From contig NWUY0300009106.1 in NCBI GenBank assembly GCA_004151065.3, positions 8,232 through 23,000 of the forward strand: DNA of 14,769 bases. Direction: 5' to 3'. Made by a program: the position numbers and the translations under genes. Within the stretch, counting starts at the first letter, position 1. Every line of letters starts with the position of its first letter. Under the pieces are notes generated by a model. The model made no database searches. It was not told the DNA's origin and worked only from the letters and a program-made list of their open reading frames with translations. Origin of the DNA: Larix sibirica. Lineage: Eukaryota > Streptophyta > Pinopsida > Pinales > Pinaceae. Positions 7,305 to 14,769 of the stretch are shown here, piece after piece.

Positions 7305-9060
7305 TACAAAACCACTACCTGTTTCCATAAAAAAAGGTTAGAATACAATCTTTTCCTTAAAATTGGAAAAAATAAATTTCAGGCATGGGATCAATCATGC
7401 AAAGGGAAATGTAGTGATCTACCATGTCTTCTATCAAACCAACAGTTGTGCCATCAATATCTACAACACAAAACTCTCACTAAGATGAGATGGTGAGATG
7501 CCCATGATTTTCCATTGGGATCTACATGGCATTATCAATCTGTGACACCATGGTACATTTATGCTTCTATCATCCCCTTGCAACCACTTAATTTACACCT
7601 TATTTCAAAAGTCTCTAATAAAAATACAAAACCCACTTCCAAATTTAGGCCAATTTACTTTTAAAAAGACCCACTTCCAAAATTAGTCAAATTTACCTTT
7701 AAAAAGACCCACTTCCAAAATTATTCAAATTTAACTTCAACTACAACAATGGTATATCCTCATTATCATATATAGTTATCTTTATTTATCCAAAATAACT
7801 TGCAAAGAAGTCATGATATTTTTGTCGAAGTAATCTTCAAATTATCATTCCTTACCCCCAAATTACTTCTATCATGTCAACTTATTTATGTTATGACTTG
7901 TATAGAAGATTAAAAATACAAATGAAAACAAGCTCCCACTCAAAAGTGAAACATCACTAATCACTAACCAAAAGTTGATCAACATCTCACGTATTACAAT
8001 CAACAAAATCTTTGCATGCCTTAGAAAGATCAATGCTTCTAGTTGAAGATTGTTTTTTTATAGGTATAACATGTTCTGTACGAGGTGCATTGGTATAACA
8101 AAAGCACCGTGTTACTTAGAAAGATCATTAGATTCATATAATGTAGAAATACCATTATATTCTTAAAAAATGTTCCAAGTTATTTCATTCCCATATTTTG
8201 GCAAAAGATCCCTTCTCTAGATGAGCCATTATGAATAAAGGTTTTACAAATATTTAATCCAAAAACATAGAATGCTCTAATGAGTCCACAACCTCAACTA
8301 AATCATCTTTCTTTTGTGGGCATTTCTTGTGTATCAAAAGAAAGATATCCATTGAATGGAAGATACAAACAAAGCTTAGCATTTCTAGTAGGATTGTAAG
8401 TTAATTAATATATGACAATAGATCACTCGATTCCACGACATGCCAAATTATTATTACTATTTATATTTGATTCACACCAGACATACAAAAGAGAGAAAGA
8501 TCAAATTAACATATACAATTATTTATAACCATTCAACCCCTATAATTTGAACAAACATTATTTCTATAACTATTTTATAAAGAAAAAAAAGCCTGTATTA
8601 AAACTTAAATGATATCACATACCATAGTCCAAACCTACACATATTTGTGACATAAAAAAACATATGAAACATTCCACCAATATATTGTAGGTGTATAAAT
8701 ACATATTATGAAGTTTGGACAATATTGTGTTGTATTTTGTCCAGAATGACAAGTGCCCTTATGCAATTGCGAAGACCTAGGTGTCAAGCCTGGATAACAT
8801 TCTAATATCCCATCCTTATAAAGCTATGTTCCATACAACTATCCAAACCTTGATATTTTTTCTAACTTAAGACCCTTTATGTGTGGAGTATTAACGAACA
8901 CATCATGATTCAACAATAACATTTGAGGGTTGGAATTTAAGATTTTGTTTTGTGGATGCAAGTCTTTAACCAAAATATTAAATTTAGATTTTTGGCAAGC
9001 TACCATGGACATGTTCTTTCATTTATGTGAATAAACTTGTCACAATCTAAAAAAACTTTT
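7305..9060. other. AT-rich non-coding stretch; one short tandem array
   Basis: Except for the 38-bp tandem array at 7631-7744, I see no gene, RNA or clear transposon domain. A TATAAATA box at about 8693 and scattered A/T runs are expected by chance at this composition. Short minus-strand open frames near 8260-8400 match nothing I know. Confidence 0.45.
7631..7744. repeat. 38-bp tandem repeat, 3 copies
   Basis: ACCCACTTCCAAA recurs at 7631, 7669 and 7707, exactly 38 bases apart. Each is followed by ATTTA/ATTAG/ATTAT, then YCAAATTTA-type sequence and AAAAAG. Copies 2 and 3 are nearly identical and copy 1 is more diverged. It is a small minisatellite with no evident function. Confidence 0.85.
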
Positions 9061-9142
9061 TAGGTTTGGAATTCAAGACGAGGAAACTCAGGATGACCAT
9101 ACTCTCTCTAGGAATCTGAATGATGGGATTCTGGAAGAAGCG

Positions 9143-10663
9143 ATGGATTATCCTCGCATATCTATGCACTTCTATCCTCTAAATCCTTTGAATCCTAGTG
9201 AATTACCTTCTAAACAGAGATACCAAATTTCTACAACAGTATCCCAACTTCTATGCAATATGACAGCCCTAACACAGGTAGAGATCCCACACAAGGTGGT
9301 CCAAAAGCTACTACTACACGATGAAAACGCTAGAGGAAACAAAAGTGTACCAAGAAACATGCATCAGAGATGAATGAGATCGTTTATCCAGTTCTTATCA
9401 AAGATAGGGTAATTTACTACACTAGAAATGCATTAATTAGAAGATTCCATGATCAGAGGTTTTATGAGGAGGACTTAAAGAACTTGGTGAAGAAAACCTA
9501 AGAGCAGGTCCCTGGATATATGCCTTTGACCCATGTGGGAGCTAGATGGTATATTACATTTGTATTCAACTCAATGGATGATATATTGAAGATAGCTATG
9601 GAAGGGCCTTGGTTCTAGGGAAATTCAACGTTATCCTTCTTCAAATGGCATGCTAGGTTTGATCCGATCAAGGAAATAATACATATGCTTACACTATGGG
9701 TCAAACTCCCATGTCTCCCTATAGAGTTATTGGACACTCAAATCTTAAATATTATTGGGGATTCATTAGGAACTTTCTTGAAGGTAGCTCTAGAGACAAT
9801 CGAAGAAAAATACATTTGTAGCATGCATCTCTGTTGAAATGGACATTGAACAGGGTTTACTGAATGTCATAATGATCAAAATAGGGGAGAATCATTTTGT
9901 TCAAACCCTAGACTATGAAAATGTGCCATTTAGGTGCACTCAGTGTAGATCCCATGGTCATTTGAAAAAATCAATTGTCCATATAACAAAAAATCGGATG
10001 ACATCAGGGGTACACATTTTGTCACGAGCCCTTCTAATTTTGGAGAAAATTCACTTAAAAATACTCAGGAGCAGAAAAGGGAGGAGGATATGGAAGTGGA
10101 ACATTCAAAGTTGCAGGATGATCATGCAAGTATTAACGATGAATTTGAGAGGGTAACATCTCAGTTGACTGAGAAAATAAAAGTCCTAGAGGCGTATATT
10201 ATTTTCTTGAGAGTATCTCTCACATCACCCCAAACACTTTGGATCTATATTTATCAAAAGGGAAGAAGCCGATATTTGTAATCAGCGATGTGGGGCCCTC
10301 AAACCCTACACCTAAACTCATGGTTATCTCAAGAAGCAATGATACTCCATCTCCTCAATCAACTTGGAAGACATTGGAGAATTCAGAGGAGTATCATAAT
10401 GTTGATGATACCAGTGGTAATACAATGAACAACTCTTACTCTGGGCCATCATTCTCCAAGAAATATCTTACATGATCCCAATCAAGAGTAATAAGACATG
10501 AAAGTAGGTTATTTCCCATGCTAGGATCAACAAATGTGGTCACGAGAGGGAGGAAATCAAACATGGAGTAGGCTAAGTCAGAGGTGGAAAAGGAGGTTTT
10601 AACTAACATACAATAAACTATACATGGGTTCCTTAGCAAAGCATCTCGCAAAAAGGGTAAACA
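9143..10663 (+). pseudogene. LINE ORF1 (gag-like, DUF4283 and zinc knuckle), broken
   Basis: ORF1 of plant LINEs makes an RNA-binding protein that packages the element RNA. The N-terminal part is open at 9143-9373. The DUF4283 domain runs in another frame from 9370 to 9837 (IKDRVIYYTRNALIRRF, then ITFVFNSMDDILKIAMEGPW and LTLWVKLPCLPIELLD), with TAA at 9499-9501 and TAG at 9616-9618. After a shift near 9820 the frame at 9839 reads ENVPFRCTQCRSHGHLKK. Its last Cys is recovered one frameshift later (NCPYNKKSDD), so the CX2CX4HX4C knuckle is essentially conserved. A charged, probably helical stretch follows (EVEHSKLQDDHASINDEFER, from 10090), then a Ser/Asn/Pro-rich linker (10239-10475) and a basic end (RGRKSN). 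At least two frameshifts and several stops make it non-functional. Confidence 0.85.
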
Positions 10664-11460
10664 ATGAAACTCTTCTCACACAATATGAGAGGGTTAGGGA
10701 CGACCTTGAAACAACGCTCCCTTATGTGATTGGTGCACAAGAACTGTCTGTTTGTAATATATATTCAAGTGACTATGGCTTCATCTGAGTTTTGTTTAAG
10801 GATCCTTAAGAATTATTTCCCTGAATGGTATTTTAATTCTACTGGTGTTGAGGACCACTCAGGAAATTTGGCCCTGGGTTGGGACTCTTCTCTCTCCCTC
10901 CACCCATTAGTAAGTAACTCAAAATATATTCTAGCCTCTTGCTTCTCAAAATAATTAAATTAAAGTTTTTATTTTTTGAAAGTGTATGTCCCTTCGCATG
11001 GAATAAAATAATTTTGGGAGGATCTCCTTTCATCTTAGCTTCTGGCATTTCCAAATAGCAAGTTTGGGGGCGACTTAAACTTTACCATCCGCCTATCTGA
11101 ACATAATGGCCACACTACTAGGAAGGATTCACTAGCATATTATTTCTCCCACATTTTGGCTGGAAATTCTTTAGCTAATGTGGAGCTTTATCCCTTTGGC
11201 CATACTTGGTCAAATAAAATAATGGGCTCTCTGCACATGTCGAAAAGGCTTGACTAATTTCGCATCAAGGAAACCCTCCTTATTACTCTCGGTGCATACC
11301 ACTCCTCCATCCTAAAGGATTCCCACTCAAACCATCTCCCGATACTCTTGGAGCTCTCTCTTCCTACAACTAAGCCTCCTTCCTTGTTCAAGTTCAACCC
11401 ACATTGGCTTACTTATGAGGATTTTAAGGAACTTGTATCAAAGAATTGGTCTTAGTGTGA
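10664..11460 (+). pseudogene. LINE ORF2, APE-type endonuclease domain, broken
   Basis: This domain nicks the target DNA for priming. It opens with MKLFSHNMRGLGTTLKQRSL (ATG10664), the degenerate form of the KIxSWNxRGLG start seen in plant LINEs, and hits TGA at 10727-10729. The GDFN-type catalytic motif is present as GGDLNF (11066-11083). It is followed by LAYYFSHILAGNSLANVELY and FGHTWSN, the usual substrate-facing segment. The terminal SDH catalytic motif reads SNHLPILLEL (from 11327), so the essential Asp is replaced by Asn. Further stops and at least one frameshift occur. The order and spacing match the family. Confidence 0.8.
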
Positions 11461-12950
11461 TAGCAGAGCAGGGGATATGACTATGAAATGAATTCAAACA
11501 AATTTAATCAAGATTAAGGGGATCACAAAATCTTGGGTTAAAGAAACGTTCTCAAATGAAGAAAATGAATGGACTAGATTAGAACATCAGTTGGAGGTGT
11601 ATATCAGATCTATTTACAACAATATTTTTGAGGAAGCAAAGATCAATAACATTGAAAAATTGGGAAAGGAAAAAGCCAAAATCCTAGCATGGCAGGAGGC
11701 TAAGTGAAAAATGAAGAGTAGGGCCCTATTGCTAGCAGAAGGGGATAACAACACAACATTTTTTCATACACAAGGTTGTGGAAGAAGAGCTTCTAACACA
11801 ATTTGAAATGTTCGAAATCAAAAGGGAGAGGAGTGTCCTGGTTTTAAATCTATCTCTATAGTGGCAGTTCAACACTACTCCAAGCTCTTTTTGAATCCAA
11901 AGAAGGAGAACATTAAATATATTTGTATTGGCCTCTTTCTTTAATAGGTGGGATGACCAGGAACAAGCTGTAACTTTAATGGATAAAGTCACAAGGGACG
12001 AGGTTCATAAGGTCCTTCTCTCATTTTAGCATGGCAAATCTCCAGGTCTTGATGGTTGGACCACAAGGTTCTACTTGGTTTTTTGGGATTTGATTGGAGA
12101 TGATATTGCAACAACTATCGAGTAATCAAGATAATTAGGTATGGTTCATCCTCCATTTAACTACACATTCATAAAAAACGTCTCAAAATATGATAATCCA
12201 TCAGGTTTTGATCACTATAGATCCATTTCCCTCTGTAATTGCATATACAAAGTAATTTAAAAGGTTATTTCCATCCGACTTAAGCCTATTCTCTCTTCTA
12301 GTATTTCCCCTAACCAATTTGGATTTTTAGATTGGAGAAATATACATGATGATATAGCATTGGCCTAGGAAACCATCCACTCCATCAAAACCTCCTATAT
12401 TCCTGAATTTATGCTAAGGATTGACCTTACCAAATATTTTGACAAGGTCAACTTGTTGTACCTGCGTTTAATCTTAACAAGTGGGTTTTCCTAGTTCCTT
12501 CATTAATTCAATTGAAGCACTTACACAAGAAGTATCCTATGTGATTCTTATGAATGGGTCCACCTCTCCATTTTTCCATTCATCTAGAGGTCTATGTTAG
12601 GAGTGTCCTCTATTACCACTTATGTTCCTTGTTATTGTTGAAGCCTCGAGTCAACATATCTCACAAGAAAGAAGCTTGGGGAATCTACATGGGGTAAATC
12701 TATCCAAATATTTTTCCATCTCTCATATTCTCTTTATAAATGATATTCTTATCTTTAACAAGGCCTCTATTACAGAAGCAAAGCTATTGGCATGTATTCT
12801 TAAGCTTTTTTCTTCTTCAACTAGCATGGAAGTGAATCTAGGGAAGTACACTGTATATTCTTTAATGTTTTTGGATCCCTCAAGCAAAGCATCCTTCGAC
12901 ATCTGCCTTACGCAGAAGAAGAATCACCCTCATGCTTCAAGTATCTAGGG
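11461..12950 (+). pseudogene. LINE ORF2, reverse transcriptase domain, broken
   Basis: The enzyme copies element RNA at the nicked target. Landmarks in order: EGDNNTTFFHT (about 11739), DEVHKVLLSF followed by a stop and HGKSPGLDGW (about 12029-12059), HYRSISLCNCIYKV (about 12211), SPNQFGF (about 12307), motif A as RIDLTKYFDKV (12417-12449, both Asp present, with Ala of KAFD changed to Tyr) and motif C as LFINDILIF (about 12730-12756). Motif C is FADD in active elements. Here the first catalytic Asp has become Asn and Ala has become Ile, while the second Asp (12742-12744) stays. The 12622-12948 open frame carries motif C. Stops such as TAG at 12367-12369 break the rest. Confidence 0.88.
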
Positions 12951-13620
12951 TTTCTCTTGAAATCAAACGACTATAGAATTAAGGATTGGATTTGGTTGAT
13001 TGAAAAAAGAAAATAAAGATTGGTAGTTGGTATCATAGGTGGATGTCTCTGGCCGAAAGAGTTACTCTAGGCAAAAGTGTGATCAAAGTTGAAAAAGTTA
13101 CTCCGATTAAAAGTGTGATCGAAGCCATTCCAGTCTATTGAATGGCTTTAGCATTCATCACAAAATCCATTATTACCTCCATAAGGAGGATTTGTACGCA
13201 ATATTTTTGAACAGGGAATAAGGAAGAAAAGTCTCCACCCCTATGCAGATGGGAGATCTTGTTTAAAACAAAGAACAACAAAGGATGGGGAATTAAATAT
13301 CTTACTCTCTTTTCATAGGCAATGGTGGAAAAGAGTCTACGGAGGATCATAAATTCAGTTGGACTATGGCAAACATATATGCGTAGTAAGTACATACAAC
13401 CCCATTTGATTATCAACTATATACACCTTGGAGCACCTCGACCTGCTGGAGGATCTCTCTTTTGCAGGCCTATTGAAAAATATTTCAATTTGATCTGTAG
13501 CAACTTGGGATGGAATCTTGGAGATGGGAAATAAATAAAGTTGGGAGTGGACTCGATAGTGGGCCTTGAAAAGACAAACTTACTATTATACGAAGTTGCA
13601 TCTATATTGGCCTCAAAGAA
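12951..13620 (+). pseudogene. LINE ORF2, C-terminal region after the RT, broken
   Basis: The segment keeps the conserved post-RT region of plant L1-type LINEs: FKYLGFLLKSNDYRIKDW (about 12930-12990), WYHRWMSLAERVTL (about 13030), the IPVYWMALA-like motif (about 13125, with TGA for Trp), IRRICTQYF (about 13180), GWGIKYLTLFS (about 13286), AMVEKSLRRIINSVGLW (from 13319) and NLGWNLGDGK (near 13505). The order matches the family, with several frameshifts and stops. I see no zf-RVT Cys/His motif or RNase H domain after it, so the element is truncated there or fades beyond recognition by about 13680. The minus-strand open frame over 13135-13416 is a shadow. Confidence 0.8.
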
Positions 13621-13737
13621 GCTAGTGAACCTTTGTAGACTTTAGCAGTTACATTGTTGCGTAGAGGGGGGTATCTTGTCCAACAAACAAGGGGGTCTTG
13701 TACACTAAATTGGTGTTTGACTTGGCTATGACCTTAA

Positions 13738-13815
13738 AATATATTATTATTATTTTATTATTTTTTCCCAAGAATTATTATTATTTTATTATTATTATTA
13801 TTATTATAATATTTT
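13738..13815. repeat. (ATT)n microsatellite at the 3' edge of the LINE
   Basis: ATT and ATTTT repeats are split by a short CCCAAGAA interruption. An inverted AAAATATAT-type sequence flanks the tract on both sides (13735 and 13815), so the whole could fold back. It lies just beyond the last LINE similarity and could be the element's simple-repeat 3' tail, or microsatellite growth at an old poly(A)/poly(T). Confidence 0.8.
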
Positions 13816-14769
13816 AAAATATATCAAATTTTGATTTGAAATTAATTTATCTTTATTTTATTAATTGGGAACATGATTGACATAGAGTTAGCTAAATGTC
13901 TAATAATATTGATAACAATGGATTGAGCTAACCTTTTAGGCCAACTAAAACACTCATAAATGAAACTGGTCCATGCATTTCAAAAGAAATATTTTCCATC
14001 CTCTATTTTATTTGCCTTTCACATCTTATATATTATTTTGTGTTACTTTAATTTAATTCTTTTTTCAATACATTGTCTCGCTATAAAGCTCATGGAAATT
14101 CATCCTTATCTTTGCACCTTTTCTTTAAAGTCAACAACTACAAACATATAGTTTTTATATGATCCACTAGCCAACATCCAAGACACTAACTCACACTTCC
14201 CTAAACATTGATCAACCAACCCATTAATGTGCATGCGCCCCAAAAAACACTACCAACCCACTAATACCTAATACTACATATTAACTTATTATTGATTTTT
14301 TTCAATTTTATTAAAAGGCAAATACTAAATAACTTTAATACTCATTCCGCTTATATTTTATTGACTATTTTTTATTGTATTAAATATATAATAATATTTT
14401 GGTTGATTAACTCGGAAAAGGAGAATTCACAACCTCTATTATAGAACTTTCTCCAAGTAATTCTCCAACCAGTTGTATCACTTCTATAAATGTTTTCATC
14501 CAACCACGTAATGAGTATTATATTCAAAACCTTGATTTCCATAGTATATATTATCCAAACTTTTATGGAACAAATATAAAATATTTTCACTAAGCTATGT
14601 TATCATTGTTTTAGCAAAAGTAAATTGTTGTTATTATTATTATATATATATCTATTAGGTTGTGGATTCATTATTCTATAATTGTATTAGCTTGCAGAAA
14701 ACCACCCCAAAAATAACAAAAACCTAGATTTATTTTTAACATTTTAACAAGACTAACTTAAACCAATGC
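13816..14769. other. AT-rich non-coding stretch; nothing recognised
   Basis: Open frames here (13960-14151 plus, 14590-14372 minus) are short and AT-driven, with hydrophobic Ile/Leu/Tyr-rich translations and no motif. A small ATT/AT microsatellite (TTATTATTATTATATATATA) occurs at about 14631-14652. I see no RNA gene, transposon end or splice-like structure. Confidence 0.45.

Larger units (their letters stand above)
9064..13740 (+). mobile_element. Decayed plant LINE (non-LTR) retrotransposon, nearly full length
   Basis: Non-LTR elements copy themselves by target-primed reverse transcription, using their own endonuclease and reverse transcriptase. All expected parts occur in order on the plus strand: an ORF1 with DUF4283 and a CCHC knuckle (to about 10660), then ORF2 with an APE-type endonuclease (from 10664), a reverse transcriptase (about 11730-12950) and the C-terminal region (about 12950-13620). 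Both ORFs are broken by many stops and frameshifts, so it cannot be autonomous. There is no RNase H, integrase or LTR. The 5' edge is set by where ORF1-like sequence begins and the 3' edge by where similarity fades before an (ATT)n tract. I could not identify target-site duplications. The family (DUF4283-bearing L1-type plant LINE) is secure; the exact ends are not. Confidence 0.9.

Noticed and set aside
7631-7744. Regularly spaced repeats as a CRISPR array
   Set aside because: The 38-bp unit repeats in tandem with no unique spacers, and the window is plant nuclear DNA.
8260-8400. Minus-strand segment with KKDDLVEVVDSLEHSMFLD-like translation
   Set aside because: It is short and broken on both sides, and I know no family with this pattern.
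11732-11992. Minus-strand open frame of 86 codons
   Set aside because: It is antisense to the LINE RT start (EGDNNTTFFHT region), which explains the interval better.
13135-13416. Minus-strand open frame of 93 codons
   Set aside because: It is the shadow of the conserved plus-strand LINE C-terminal region.

Overview
The window looks like nuclear DNA of a seed plant. It is strongly AT-rich, has no intact full-length gene, and carries decayed copies of two plant genes with introns plus a decayed plant LINE retrotransposon. The low gene density and the DUF4283-type LINE would suit a large, repeat-rich genome such as a gymnosperm, but nothing here fixes the lineage. Ambiguous bases at 2282-2283 and 6071 mark unresolved assembly positions.

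Left part (1 to about 4,100): an exon-like fragment of a COI1-type jasmonate receptor F-box/LRR gene (934-1558) starts at a good splice acceptor and stays open for about 208 codons. It appears to lack an internal block of about 60 residues and the whole C-terminus. Only 62 bases after its stop comes exon 1 of a Ran-binding protein 1 (RanBP1) pseudogene (1621-1795). A canonical donor, an intron of about 2.1 kb and a clear second exon (3921 to about 4077) follow. RanBP1 carries three in-frame stops and one frameshift. Its intron holds two perfect 57-bp direct repeats 1,183 bp apart, the first abutting the NN gap. Two unrelated gene pieces in the same orientation, both keeping intron signals, suggest DNA-level capture or rearrangement rather than retroposition.

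Middle (about 4,100-9,060): no recognisable gene. It holds a diverged duplication with 320-bp spacing, a 57-bp (19-codon) minisatellite, an imperfect ATTARC hexamer array, a pair of 25-bp repeats with inverted GGAG/CTCC ends, a purine-rich stretch with unrecognised minus-strand open frames, and a 38-bp tandem triplet.

Right part (about 9,060-13,740): a nearly full-length, heavily mutated plus-strand LINE. Its parts run in order: ORF1 with DUF4283 and a CCHC zinc knuckle, an APE-type endonuclease, a reverse transcriptase, and the conserved C-terminal region. The RT catalytic motif reads FIND instead of FADD. It is followed by an (ATT)n tract and about 950 bp of featureless AT-rich DNA.

No gene in this window looks able to make its full product. 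The most informative points are the COI1/RanBP1 juxtaposition, the perfect 57-bp repeat pair, and the 57-bp minisatellite open on both strands.
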